64,000 bases of DNA from Flavobacterium potami (GTDB taxonomy: Bacteria > Bacteroidota > Bacteroidia > Flavobacteriales > Flavobacteriaceae), in NCBI RefSeq assembly GCF_020026915.1, contig NZ_JAINUY010000003.1:434001-498000 (forward strand), read 5' to 3'. Positions within the stretch are counted from its first letter, which is position 1, and each line of letters opens with the position of its first letter. The notes beneath the pieces are model-generated. The model ran no database searches, had not been told where the DNA came from, and saw only the letters and a program-made list of their open reading frames with translations. The position numbers and the translations under genes are program-made. This document shows, piece after piece, positions 27,701 through 34,493 of this stretch.

Positions 27701-28591
27701 TAAGGCTCCTTCTGGAAAAGAAGCGTTAAAGTCTTTGTATGCTAATGCATTTGCGGTTTCAAAATTGATGGTTTTAAAAACGCGTTCTTTGGCATTTTCA
27801 ATAGATCTATAACTTTCTGCTTTTAAAAACTTACTTAATTCTATTTTTTCGTTTGAAGTAACACCACTTACCGTTTCTTTGATTACTGAAATTGATTTTC
27901 CGATATTTTCTGCATCCAAAACCAATTCAAATTCAGGTTGATTAACATCGATACTAATTCCAGCAATGGTCATTTTTTTAACTTTTGAAGGAAAATTAGT
28001 TCCTTTGATGTACAATTTATTTGCTGCTTTTAGAAGTGTAAGCTCTGCCGTTTCGAAAGTCTTTTTATATACAATTCGTACATTTTTAATTTTATACGAA
28101 TTGGAGATTCCTTCTGGTGCTGTAAATAATAAAACATTATCTCCTGATCTTAAAGATTTCTCAGATAATAACTCTGACTGTTTCGTCCAAGCTTTATTTT
28201 CTGATACAAACTGACCTCCAATACTGGGTTGATTGTTTAAACTTCTTGAAATAGAAGCTGCCTGATCGTAACCATAAAGCTCGTATTCTAGATAGACATT
28301 TTCGTCTGAAGTTGGAAGTTCATCAATTTTAAGATGAAAAACGTTGTCATACGCATCGTCTATATCATCAGCATTCTGAACACCGATAACACCTTCTTTT
28401 ATATCTGCCGTAAATAATTTGGTTGTTTTACTTTCAGGATCTTCAATAGTCAACTGACCACTTTTAGAATCGGCAATTTCTTTTTCTTCCTTATTTTCAT
28501 TGAAAAAAGAAGGCAATCTGTATTCGCTAAAATTAGCGGCGAACAAAAAAGTACCTATTAAGAACAGTAATAATATCGTTTTATTTTTCAT
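18707..28591 (-). CDS. giant SpvB/TcdB-like/Rhs polymorphic toxin with lipase-like C-terminal tip
   Basis: I start at ATG 28591 (signal peptide MKNKTILLLFLIGTFLF); a TTG nine bases earlier is less likely. In the 3294-residue product, residues 1-430 form beta-rich exported domains, an SpvB N-terminal domain begins near 435, and FG-GAP/VCBS-type motifs follow (FMDFNGDGLVDF, FMDIDGDGNLDY). Many YD repeats build the Rhs shell, and the Rhs core (2946-3050) runs from YFHPDHLGST to NPINSVDPDGR, the usual self-cleavage site. The 244-residue tip (3051-3294) starts LVIFVNGMW and has TSSMGAAY near Ser3156, a nucleophile-elbow-like motif with Thr in place of the first Gly, so I infer an alpha/beta hydrolase, perhaps a phospholipase. 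The operon adds two barrels, a T9SS protein and a candidate immunity gene. Confidence 0.88.
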   Translation of the reverse strand: MKNKTILLLFLIGTFLFAANFSEYRLPSFFNENKEEKEIADSKSGQLTIEDPESKTTKLFTADIKEGVIGVQNADDIDDAYDNVFHLKIDELPTSDENVYLEYELYGYDQAASISRSLNNQPSIGGQFVSENKAWTKQSELLSEKSLRSGDNVLLFTAPEGISNSYKIKNVRIVYKKTFETAELTLLKAANKLYIKGTNFPSKVKKMTIAGISIDVNQPEFELVLDAENIGKSISVIKETVSGVTSNEKIELSKFLKAESYRSIENAKERVFKTINFETANALAYKDFNASFPEGALKKNITVSVSGLRKIDIAPLNAAMVNVTDGNAGFRLLPHGTIFDKAVTLSLPFNKKAIPEGYTEKDINVFYFDENKRLWQEVSKDSLDIKQGIIKAKTTHFTDFIAGIIKMPESPETSGYTPTSIKDLKAASPLVGIQSIAPPSANGRGTASTGFSIAIPSGRGGMQPSFTLQYDSDGGHSWAGTGWDLSAPSVNIETRWGAPRYDANNETESYSIAGEALIPNSHRVEWIGRTSDKQFFPRREGAFQQIIRKGSSPKNYYWVVKDKSGVTSYYGGTDSGLSTNGILQDANGNIGQWVLCLQIDLKGNTVEYEYDKRDGELYLKKVYYTGSGSQKGNYNITFIKNSDLGEANRLDVQVSARLGFKQLNNQLLRKIEVRYKNDMIRSYELQYKQGAFKKTLLESISEYDSESKLFYTNKLDYFDDIRDASGKYSPFGPEQVWSVPNDNLKNSSIPAFSDLLFSGKHSLVSSSEGSTNGVSYRLGIGLATNAGSLKGFTVGGHGGNSWGTSDTAASLEDLDGDGLPDKVFKNKNGVYYRKNLAGSGQLGFGELQEINISDVGFSKSTSFNWGVDLNLKYGNIGYDEQRSTNKTKAYFMDFNGDGLVDFVRNGQVYYNRLENGIPTFKNNSTGTPSPVFGGGDITIPGFTTISAEEIEKQNPLHDVVRMWEAPVKGIVSVSHEYQLIEETTPECIKARAEYVNNAGNDKADGVHLYFQKGNQLLWNEAIGAKDYAVKTKQNTGIEVEKGQRLYFRVSSVKDGNFDAVNWNPVVTYSQIKHFDRGLNGSVTESDVAVPATLKDVNGYSLASYNANTDFFSSSQAGKTIVAAGNVVLKGILNKPVTSDHVKLVITKTYLDQTNPAVVVFERTFLANEVASFNLASVNLPSFEAETQISLALQTETNINWQTISFAPTVTVPAYPGGVAEEVPMEVSHTLYNKRQGNYNIPGVTATVSGKVKLSILPQDLVLATPFQYPGNINDYNGDVIISAKQNNVLLARNRYRITAGTMVAVIDAFDNAVTYPDAVMGMPIQLEMTVSNAQSITIINNYPKANALNVQVQVTDLKDVADLTDDVVWNATTDDFAIYRLLSAEERIYGLYHRQWGGFVINGNLASNTIDQTLLKQSDAYNSEPDLNNTDPENYDGKGYEVANNYFVSLNPSYTKYKWEGLEEGIYIKGQTIGTSRLGEDDIADYTDFSLPNLQGGSTSALDMISESKSKSISAGVSAGGSANLGYSKSIDGDSYMTQTMSDFNGDRFPDYIRGGNVQLTAPVGKVSDQIVNIGDNFSHSKTSSEGPNFGGSYSHGSPSNSFSVTIGKASVKKDSAKETTSKEAEKGGNSISVNASQGKGEDRSVLIHSDINGDGLPDKITESGDVFLNTGYGFLPAEKWNLASINKGNSTDWSAGLGYSIKQGSISGGANYARSQSDSDESFMDINGDGLADKIRYEGGTMLVSLNLGNAFDTPVVYPRFPEMNQNKGVSYGLNANVSIDITIWLLRITPTIGGSKGWSTNRSEGTFMDIDGDGNLDYVVSKDDGQLTAQLSNIKRTNKLKSVTNGAGNSYTVDYELLKPSYENPSAKWVLQSVDVFDGHTGDGIDHSIAKFRYEDGYHDRREREFYGFGKVIQEQIDAADNSVFMTTVQEFYNQDYFRKNLLKHSYTLDKNGKMRQESENEYSFIDVATQASVPVSELNLPSCDAKRIFVGLIHANQKVYEGGSDYLETNTFNTYDANGNIIQYEDLGNGSAADKVTAKISYYESTTPYYGGIPKQLEVFTTDGLRRKRATTINTTTAEVTQIRNYASADKIAITDIAYDTYGNLQKITGPANHKDQRMTLEYVYDAENHQYMTEIKDAFGYQNKMEYNYRFGVPIKTTDRNDQSTDYTLDAKGRIATILAPYEIASGKPYTIAYEYFPEAKVPYAKTRNYDPELDKDIETYTYTDGLGRALQVKKTASLFTQAGSADQEAHIISGKVIYDGLGRAITSYYPTTTTTLDNNFSTAVSTVTPTKTDYDEVNRPIKVTLPDGSTNTTVFTLESYDGLPVLKTTQTDALNKTNTTYTDATGQNVASMQNDLTTKFDTNALGEMIKVTDAMDHVTQSSYDWLGRRIEFTHPDAGTTKMEYDLAGNLTTRITQDIKNTVPNGGAIQYVYNYNRLESIKYPKNPQNNVQYNYGKADGTPSRRGRLWFVQDASGGQEFFYGKLGEVEKEIRTLRITPTDIQTYISQYEYDTWNRIQKMTYPDGEVVEYTYNRAGNLQSMQGKKESHTYDYIKQLSYDEFEQRKYLKYGNNTETNYTYDPVMRRLQQLQVQSGSRQVMNNAYGYDLVGNVLSIKNTAPIVNNTLGGTSSHEYQYDDFYRLKSAKASYQGEFTKANYELNMSYNKMHNITKKDLVHMVNNEQKGYVLDYNYDNELHPNAPNKIVEAGKAEPRQYSYDGNGNPTSYTEEKNFRKMTWDEENRLMGINDGGRIHQYTYDAGGERVIKSSGDSQNVAINGETAATIVHTDDYTGYVSPYFVISKGKFTKHYFEGAGRIVSKLGNGAFAQPLKLTAGGVNYGKLTAEQQKALDTYVKSLGVPPGTPTQQGIYATPEFTGDPYPSEVLKPVEENQEPPAGWPRNPIFNAPGDVPGPPVQFGPPVEPETVKSGEGFTGTGMPENDIFYFHPDHLGSTSYITAKNGAISQHVEYIAFGEVLFEEHSSTFSSPYLFNGKELDRETNLSYYGARYLDMKTSLWLNVDPLAQNYPNVGSYTYCLNNPINSVDPDGRLVIFVNGMWGRGTGASDGGKAKHWGESWIFKAQEAIGDFNARFYDGSSDRTGKTGGMSRLSFNMDPLNRYSSGYKQGRTDAASIVNSLERDSNGNITESIKMVTSSMGAAYSRGMTKAIVDYVKDENAAIDLYNNGLAKDKNGNYLDSSKVKQRLNVVIEFTLDLDAFQAKNVKADPNSDANYFMKADGWESNFIGGNNVPGSTEIGSSNMKHHHPSWAPTSDIPKGKMNPVNSSKRPIENPTN

Positions 28592-28666
28592 AAAGCACAA
28601 TAATCGATTGGGGGTCGGTTTATAGTATATTTTAGTATCCGAAAGAAGAAAAACTTCTGCGGTGTA

Positions 28667-30634
28667 TTATTTCACAATAACTTTAAAAGTTTTAGTGCCA
28701 AAATCTGATGTTATTTTTACCAGATACATGCCCGAAGCTCCTTTTATTTGGTCTTCGTGCAAATAGGTTTCAACTTGGCTGTATTTCTTTTCTTTTAAAA
28801 GCGAACCTGTCACAGCGTAAATTCCGATTGTGGCGTCGGTCTTTTTAGGAAACTGCATCGCGATAGCAAATTTTCCGTCTACTGTTGGGTTTGGATATAA
28901 AATCAAGACGCTTGAATCTGTAATTTCTTTTCCGTCTGTAGTTATGGCAATTTTCTTAGACGTTTTACATTCCTGCGCATTCAGTAATCGAAGCTCATAA
29001 TTACCCGCCTGATCCACTAATATTTTCGGATTGTCATCAATAAAATTTCCTTCATAAAACCATTGATATTCGTAGTTTCCAGCAGGAAGATCTTTACTTG
29101 CGTCCAAAAGCAATGCATTTCCATCAGTAAGTAAATATTCTGATTTCAAATTAGGAAAAGTGCCTTCTTTATCGGCCACAAAAACGGTTTCAGAGTATAA
29201 ATTTCCTTTTCCGTCTTTTACAATATAATCATACGTTCCCGATGCCAATTTTACTCCAGAATTGCTTTTTGCGGCCTGACTCCATTGTTTTACAACCGTT
29301 TCGCTACCTTCTTTTTTTACTGTAACAGTAAATGGCGCTTCTCCTCCTTCAATAGTATAATTTAATTCTCCTGAGCTTGCTACACCGCAAACTGCATCAG
29401 TAATCCAAACTCTACTGAACATTTGAGGTGCCACTTTCAAAGTAAATTTGGCTGTTCCTGATTTGTGTTTATTCCAATCAAAATCTTTTAAAGATAATTT
29501 CTCTGAACTTGAAGTGCTTCCTAATCGAATGTATTCAGAATCTGCTTCGTCATAAGTTCCTTTTCCAGAATAATCTACCAAAAGCCAGTAATAGGTATCT
29601 TTTGGCAAAGTTCCTTTTATGAATGCTGGATTGAAATTCCAATCTAAACTTAAATCTGACGGATTTGCAAAATCCAATTGCCATTCTCTAGAAACACCAA
29701 TTGGCTCACCTTGCTTTTGTTTTTTAACTAGTAGATTTTTTCCGTTATCGCTCCAAAAAGCAAAATAATTATTCGGAATTGCATTCGATTTGCTTTTTAG
29801 TTCAAACGACATCAATCCTTCATCGATCATATTATTACTTTTAGTTTGCAATAATCCGCTGGCATCGTCGCGCCCAACTGCAGTAATCGATGAGGTATAT
29901 CCTTTGTGCTTCTCTGCATTCCAAATGGTTTCGCCTAAACTGTTGACGTAATTTTTATTGTCAAATTGAGAAAGAGATATTCCGTATTTAATAGCTAAAT
30001 AACTGGCTGCTTTTTGAGTTTCTATCCCAGATAAAACACGGTTGTAAATTAAGATTTCGCTAATACTTCCTTTAAATTCCTCTGGTGGAAGCTTTTCATT
30101 TTTAGATTTTTGTCCAATAGTCAACGAAGATAGCTTTGCGATACTGTCTGTAACATTCTGCTGAAAAAAGTGAATATTAGCTTTATGAGGTTTGATTTTT
30201 TCCTGGTACGACTGATAAGAATATTTGTTTAAATCGACCAGACGTTTGTTTGTAGCTGCTGAAATTATTTTCTGCGGATCATTTATAGTCCATAAAAACT
30301 GTTCTTTCAAACTGTCTTTTACTTTATAAACCATAAATAAGGTCTGGCGTCTTTTGCTCTCTAAACCTAAAGGCACAATAAGAGAATCCTGAGTAGTGTC
30401 AAAAACAATACTCGGATTAAAATTAAAATCAGCACCTCCATGCCTTTTGGCCGATACCTTTGCTTCTTTATTATTTATAAGAGTTTCCCAATAGTAATTA
30501 TCGCCCGCATTTCTGGATTTGATCCAAAAATAAGGCTCAGAAACTGCTCCAGGAAGTATCTTTTGCTGCGAAAAACCCAAATTTACAGCACAGATTACCA
30601 CTGCATTTACCAGTAAAAAAATCCTTTTATTCAT
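28667..30634 (-). CDS. T9SS-sorted surface protein with LamG-like region
   Basis: A signal peptide (1-23, ending LGFSQ) is followed by a concanavalin/LamG-like region (about 60-225, closing with SEILIYNRVLSG), a middle part with short Ig-like segments, and a type A T9SS C-terminal domain (about 575-655, starting LYPNPTVDGKF). The 655-residue protein should cross the outer membrane by the type IX system and attach to the surface. It ends 66 bp before the Rhs gene start in the same operon. It may be an adhesin or docking part for the toxin. No catalytic motif is seen. Confidence 0.82.
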   Translation of the reverse strand: MNKRIFLLVNAVVICAVNLGFSQQKILPGAVSEPYFWIKSRNAGDNYYWETLINNKEAKVSAKRHGGADFNFNPSIVFDTTQDSLIVPLGLESKRRQTLFMVYKVKDSLKEQFLWTINDPQKIISAATNKRLVDLNKYSYQSYQEKIKPHKANIHFFQQNVTDSIAKLSSLTIGQKSKNEKLPPEEFKGSISEILIYNRVLSGIETQKAASYLAIKYGISLSQFDNKNYVNSLGETIWNAEKHKGYTSSITAVGRDDASGLLQTKSNNMIDEGLMSFELKSKSNAIPNNYFAFWSDNGKNLLVKKQKQGEPIGVSREWQLDFANPSDLSLDWNFNPAFIKGTLPKDTYYWLLVDYSGKGTYDEADSEYIRLGSTSSSEKLSLKDFDWNKHKSGTAKFTLKVAPQMFSRVWITDAVCGVASSGELNYTIEGGEAPFTVTVKKEGSETVVKQWSQAAKSNSGVKLASGTYDYIVKDGKGNLYSETVFVADKEGTFPNLKSEYLLTDGNALLLDASKDLPAGNYEYQWFYEGNFIDDNPKILVDQAGNYELRLLNAQECKTSKKIAITTDGKEITDSSVLILYPNPTVDGKFAIAMQFPKKTDATIGIYAVTGSLLKEKKYSQVETYLHEDQIKGASGMYLVKITSDFGTKTFKVIVK

Positions 30635-30663
30635 AATTTAAACTGATTTAAAAATGATGTTTT

Positions 30664-31395
30664 CTAGAAATTCCCTAAATCATCAAAGTCGAAAGAATAA
30701 CCAATAATGAGCGAAATGCTGTTGATTTTATTTTTGTTTTCGCTGTAGCGATGTCCATTTTCTTCGGTTCTTAATGCATCTGTTAGGCCTATAGTATATC
30801 GTGCTCCAACAGAAAGATTATTGCTAAACTCATAACCAGCAGAAAGCATTCCGTAGAAATAGTTTTTCCCTGACAGCGATTCTTTCAAAACCTTCTGAAC
30901 ATTGGCATCAGGTTCAAAATAAACACCTGAATCTGCAAATATTTCCTGTGCATTCGAAGTATATTTTATATTATCAGAAGCAATATTAAATCCGACATAA
31001 GGTCCAATACCTAGATAGAATCCTTCAGCTGGATAAAATTTAAATTGAGCCCCAAGATTAACATAACTGTAGCCAAAAGTCATTTTATATTTCAGTCCCT
31101 TTTCGTCTTCGTAATTCAGATCAGTTCCTTGTCCAGAATAAGAAACCTCGGTCTGAATAGCCACTTTTGCATAAGGATATTTCCAATTGATAAAAAACCC
31201 TCCAGTTCCTCCAAACTTTCCTTCTTCTTTTAAAGTATACCCCTCGTAAATACCTTTAGGCACTATCACATCTGGAAGATTCGACATTTTCGAATAAATA
31301 CCTCCGCCAAATAGACCATAAGTAATTTCACGATCGCCTTGAGCAAATAAAGATTTTGTGCTTACTAATACTAGAAGCAAAATAATTTTTTTCAT
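30664..31395 (-). CDS. outer-membrane beta-barrel protein (PorT-like), toxin operon
   Basis: The 243-residue protein has a signal peptide (1-18) and alternating amphipathic strands ending in SLIIGYSFDF, which gives an outer-membrane barrel of the PorT/OMP_b-brl class. It is a clear paralogue of the next gene upstream: both share ITYGL near the mature start, a GKFG..GGFF segment, AIQ.E, and a YTSN motif. The gaps are 11 bp to its paralogue and 29 bp to the T9SS protein gene. It probably anchors or exports components of this locus; a specific role is not known. Confidence 0.8.
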   Translation of the reverse strand: MKKIILLLVLVSTKSLFAQGDREITYGLFGGGIYSKMSNLPDVIVPKGIYEGYTLKEEGKFGGTGGFFINWKYPYAKVAIQTEVSYSGQGTDLNYEDEKGLKYKMTFGYSYVNLGAQFKFYPAEGFYLGIGPYVGFNIASDNIKYTSNAQEIFADSGVYFEPDANVQKVLKESLSGKNYFYGMLSAGYEFSNNLSVGARYTIGLTDALRTEENGHRYSENKNKINSISLIIGYSFDFDDLGNF

Positions 31396-31406
31396 TTTTT
31401 AATAAA

Positions 31407-32108
31407 TTACCATTGATGAAAACTATAGCCTAACGAGAAACTAAACACACTGCTTTTGTTTTGGTTTTCGATAAACTGAAAAGAAGATGCATTACTTTTA
31501 ATCATGTCTTTTACGCCCAAATAATAGCGAAAATCAAAGTGAATGCTTTTATGAAGTTCATAACCTAATGCAAAACATAACGAAAAATCGTCGCCACCGT
31601 CTAAACCGTCAATATAAAACTGTCTGGTTGCCACATCGTACATTCCGCCGGCTTCGTTAGACGTATAAGTCACGTCATTGGGCGACAGATTGATTCCGTA
31701 AAAAGCACCAACCCCGAAGTTTAGCCCTTCGTAAGGATACACTTTGTACAAAGCTCCAATCTGTAAAAAAGAATAATTAAGACCAAGTTCAAATTCTTTT
31801 CCAACTGCATCGTGATAGGTAATGGTTTCTCCCATTTGTCTGAATAAAATTTCAGGCTGAATGGCAACACGCGTATCATAAAGCTTGCAGTTCAAAAAGA
31901 AACCACCTTCTAGTCCGAATTTCCCTTTGCTTTCCATTACGCTGTTATCAAAGGTATTGTCTCTTCCTTTGATACTTTCTGGAATATTGCTAATCGTTGA
32001 GTGCAATCCACCAAGTTTTAACCCGTAGGTTATATTACTTTCATGCTGAGCGTAAATTGAGGCATTAAAAAAACAACAAAATATTATTAAGTGTAATATT
32101 ACTTTCAT
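31407..32108 (-). CDS. outer-membrane beta-barrel protein (PorT-like), first gene of the toxin operon
   Basis: A signal peptide (1-20, ending SIYAQ) leads a 233-residue barrel protein that ends in VFSFSLGYSFHQW. It aligns by eye along its length with the product of 30664-31395, so the pair arose by duplication. As the promoter-proximal gene of a unit that runs through the T9SS protein, the Rhs protein and the candidate immunity gene, it is likely tied to surface placement of the toxin. Upstream lies an 18-bp perfect palindrome (32192-32209) that may control the operon. Confidence 0.8.
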   Translation of the reverse strand: MKVILHLIIFCCFFNASIYAQHESNITYGLKLGGLHSTISNIPESIKGRDNTFDNSVMESKGKFGLEGGFFLNCKLYDTRVAIQPEILFRQMGETITYHDAVGKEFELGLNYSFLQIGALYKVYPYEGLNFGVGAFYGINLSPNDVTYTSNEAGGMYDVATRQFYIDGLDGGDDFSLCFALGYELHKSIHFDFRYYLGVKDMIKSNASSFQFIENQNKSSVFSFSLGYSFHQW

Positions 32109-32191
32109 TCACAAATTTTTTTGCGAATATATGTATTAATTTTAGTTTTAAAAATGAGATAATCGACAAAGTGATTAAAATTATCGACGAT

Positions 32192-32209
32192 ATACCTGAT
32201 TTCAGGTAT
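32192..32209. promoter_or_regulatory. 18-bp perfect palindrome upstream of the toxin operon
   Basis: ATACCTGA-TT-TCAGGTAT is a perfect inverted repeat 84 bp before the first barrel gene of the toxin operon. Two similar blocks, ATAATCGAC and ATTATCGAC, lie between it and the gene (about 32159-32188). These fit a dimeric regulator site. A T-run on the plus side means a terminator reading is possible, but no plus-strand gene ends here. Confidence 0.5.
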
Positions 32210-32396
32210 TTTTAAATTTATGGATTAAATCTATTTTTATTGTAATTGATAAATCAAAGAGCTGTATTTTTACTACAAAAAGTAAAAGATTACTGAAAAA
32301 CCTGCTTACCTATTGTGATATTCTTATCTACAAAAATTATTCATACCAAATTTTGATAAAAAACAAATTAAAGTGGCTTTTGTTAAGTAACCGTAA

Positions 32397-32463
32397 TTTG
32401 AATACAAACTTCCGTAATCTGCAAACTTTTACTCCTGTCGTTTCTTTCGAAATTTGTATTCAA
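32397..32463. promoter_or_regulatory. inverted repeat in front of the aldo/keto reductase gene
   Basis: TTGAATACAAA (32398-32408) and its exact complement TTTGTATTCAA (32453-32463) flank a 44-bp spacer just before the aldo/keto reductase start at 32479. An AraC-type regulator is encoded in the same unit, so these could be its operator arms. The remaining 32210-32396 shows no gene. Confidence 0.4.
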
Positions 32464-32478
32464 CTAAAATTATAAAAG

Positions 32479-33477
32479 ATGAAACAGATTAAATTAGGAA
32501 ACCAAGGCTTGCTTATTCCGCAACTTGGTTTGGGATGTATGGGAATGACAGGTTTTGAAGAAGGAAATATGTACGGTCCCGCAGATGAAAAAGAAGCGAT
32601 TCAAACCATTCATCGCTCACTTGAACTGGGAGGTAATTTTCTGGACACAGCAGATTTATACGGACCCTTAAAAAATGAACAACTGATCGCTAAAGCTATA
32701 GGAAATCAAAGAGACCAATATATTTTAGCTACAAAATTTGGCTGGGAAATCGATGATAACAACAAAGTAACTTGGGCTATAAACGGCAGCAGAAAATATA
32801 TCAAAAAAGCGGTAGAACGTTCTCTCAAAAATTTGAATACCGATTATATTGATCTTTATTATATGCATCGTCTAGATAAAAATACGCCGATTGAAGAAAC
32901 TGTCGACGCTATGAGCGACCTTGTAAAAGAGGGAAAAGTGAAATATATCGGACTTTCGGAAGTATCTTCTGAAACGATCAAAAAGGCACATAGCGTTCAT
33001 CCAATAACAGCCGTTCAAAGCGAATATTCTTTATTTGAAAGAACCGTAGAAGAAAGAGGCGTACTTAAAACTATGGAAGAACTCGGAATAGGTTTTGTAG
33101 CTTATTCTCCTCTTGGCCGCGGATTTTTATCAGGGCAAATTCGATCTATTGATGATCTCCCTGAAAATGATTTCCGCAGGGCTATTCCGCGTTTTCAGGA
33201 AAACTATTTCCATAAAAACATTGAACTCGTAAAAGCGATTGAGAAAATGGCAGAAGAAAAAAATGTGACTTCTTCTCAACTTGCTTTAGCGTGGATTATC
33301 AGTAAAGGTATTGTTCCTATTCCTGGAACCAAACGCAGAAAATATCTGGAACAGAATATCGCTTCGGCAGATATAGAATTAAGTCAAAGTGATCTTCTGA
33401 AACTTGAAAGTATCGTACCTTTGGGAACAGATACCGGAGCGCCATACGATGAATTTAGTATGGGACTTTTGGACTAA
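32479..33477 (+). CDS. aldo/keto reductase
   Basis: The 332-residue cytosolic enzyme has the complete aldo/keto reductase tetrad Asp56, Tyr61, Lys86 and His130 (in FLDTADLYGP, ATKFGW and YYMHR). The C-terminal part carries the NADPH-binding SKGIVPIPGTKRRKYLEQN-type motif. The N-terminus (LGLGCMGMTG) and overall pattern match the AKR13/YakC-like branch that reduces aldehydes such as reactive carbonyls. The AraC regulator gene follows 18 bp downstream, so the pair is likely one autoregulated unit. The natural substrate is unknown. Confidence 0.92.
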   Translation: MKQIKLGNQGLLIPQLGLGCMGMTGFEEGNMYGPADEKEAIQTIHRSLELGGNFLDTADLYGPLKNEQLIAKAIGNQRDQYILATKFGWEIDDNNKVTWAINGSRKYIKKAVERSLKNLNTDYIDLYYMHRLDKNTPIEETVDAMSDLVKEGKVKYIGLSEVSSETIKKAHSVHPITAVQSEYSLFERTVEERGVLKTMEELGIGFVAYSPLGRGFLSGQIRSIDDLPENDFRRAIPRFQENYFHKNIELVKAIEKMAEEKNVTSSQLALAWIISKGIVPIPGTKRRKYLEQNIASADIELSQSDLLKLESIVPLGTDTGAPYDEFSMGLLD

Positions 33478-33495
33478 CTTAAAAAAAACGCTGTT

Positions 33496-34398
33496 ATGAA
33501 TACTATTGCATCTGTATCTGCTTTTCACCGTTTGCTTTCTCTTCCAGAACCTAAACATCCGATGGTTAGTGTGATCAATTTAGCTGAAAGTATTTTTCTG
33601 GACGATGAAATCTGGAAAGGATTTGTCAATAAATTTTATTGTGTTGCTTTAAAGAGAGATGCTAAAGGAAAAATCAGATACGGTCAAGGTCATTACGATT
33701 ACGATAAAGGCGTTTTAAGTTTTACTGCACCTAATCAGGTGCAGTATTTGGATTATCATAATATGGAATGCGGAGCGGGCTATTTGCTGATATTTCATGA
33801 AGATTTTCTTTTAAAACATCCGTTAGCACAACGAATATTTGATTTTGGTTTTTTCTCTTACGCCGTAAATGAAGCTTTACATTTATCTGAACAAGAAGAA
33901 AATTATCTGATTGAAATCTTGGATCGAATTGATAAAGAATGTCAGCATATCGATCATCATACACAGGATATTATTCTATCGCAGATTGATTTGCTTTTAA
34001 ACTATTCCAGTCGGTTTTATGAAAGACAATTCATTACAAGAAAAAACAACAGTCATGCGCTACTTACAAAATTTGAAAGATTTATTAATGATTATTATAA
34101 TGATGACAAAGCAGAAAAAGGTCTTTTAAGTGTGAGTTTAATTGCCGAAGCTTTACATCTTTCTCCAAACTATCTCAGCGATTTCCTTAAAATACATACC
34201 GGACGCAATACAAAAGAGCATATTTATGAAAGGTTGATTAATAAAGCCAAAGAAAAACTATCGACAACAGAATTATCTGTCAGTGAAATCGCTTACCATC
34301 TTGGTTTTGAACATCCGCAGTCGTTTAGCACGCTTTTTAAAAAACGAACACAAATGGCTCCTTTGGAATTTCGGGAGATGATTAGGGGTAATTGTTAA
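33496..34398 (+). CDS. AraC-family transcriptional regulator
   Basis: The 300-residue protein has an N-terminal sensor part (about 1-180) and a C-terminal AraC DNA-binding domain (about 200-297) with both helix-turn-helix units; the second shows the hallmark SEIAYHLGFEHPQSFSTLFKK pattern (about 268-288). It is cotranscribed with the aldo/keto reductase and probably controls it in response to an aldehyde or related signal. The effector is unknown. Its stop codon lies within the first unit of a heptamer repeat array. Confidence 0.9.
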   Translation: MNTIASVSAFHRLLSLPEPKHPMVSVINLAESIFLDDEIWKGFVNKFYCVALKRDAKGKIRYGQGHYDYDKGVLSFTAPNQVQYLDYHNMECGAGYLLIFHEDFLLKHPLAQRIFDFGFFSYAVNEALHLSEQEENYLIEILDRIDKECQHIDHHTQDIILSQIDLLLNYSSRFYERQFITRKNNSHALLTKFERFINDYYNDDKAEKGLLSVSLIAEALHLSPNYLSDFLKIHTGRNTKEHIYERLINKAKEKLSTTELSVSEIAYHLGFEHPQSFSTLFKKRTQMAPLEFREMIRGNC

Positions 34399-34485
34399 TG
34401 GTTAATGGTTAATGGTTAATTGATAATTGATAATTGATAATTGATAATTGATAATTGATAATTGTTAATTGATAATTGTTAATTG
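34395..34485. repeat. 13-unit heptamer tandem repeat
   Basis: The array reads three TTAATGG, one TTAATTG, six ATAATTG, then TTAATTG, ATAATTG, TTAATTG: 13 units of 7 bp in register (91 bp). It starts at the stop codon of the AraC gene and ends nine bases before the stop codon of the convergent lipoprotein gene. Such arrays often vary in copy number between strains. Confidence 0.9.
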
Positions 34486-34493
34486 TTCTGTAC

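Noticed and set aside
28592..28600. TTG start for the giant Rhs gene three codons upstream
   Set aside because: The ATG at 28591 gives a standard signal peptide start (MKNKTILLL), and ATG is strongly preferred here.
34395..34485. Heptamer array considered as a CRISPR array
   Set aside because: Units are 7 bp with no spacers and no cas genes occur in the window.
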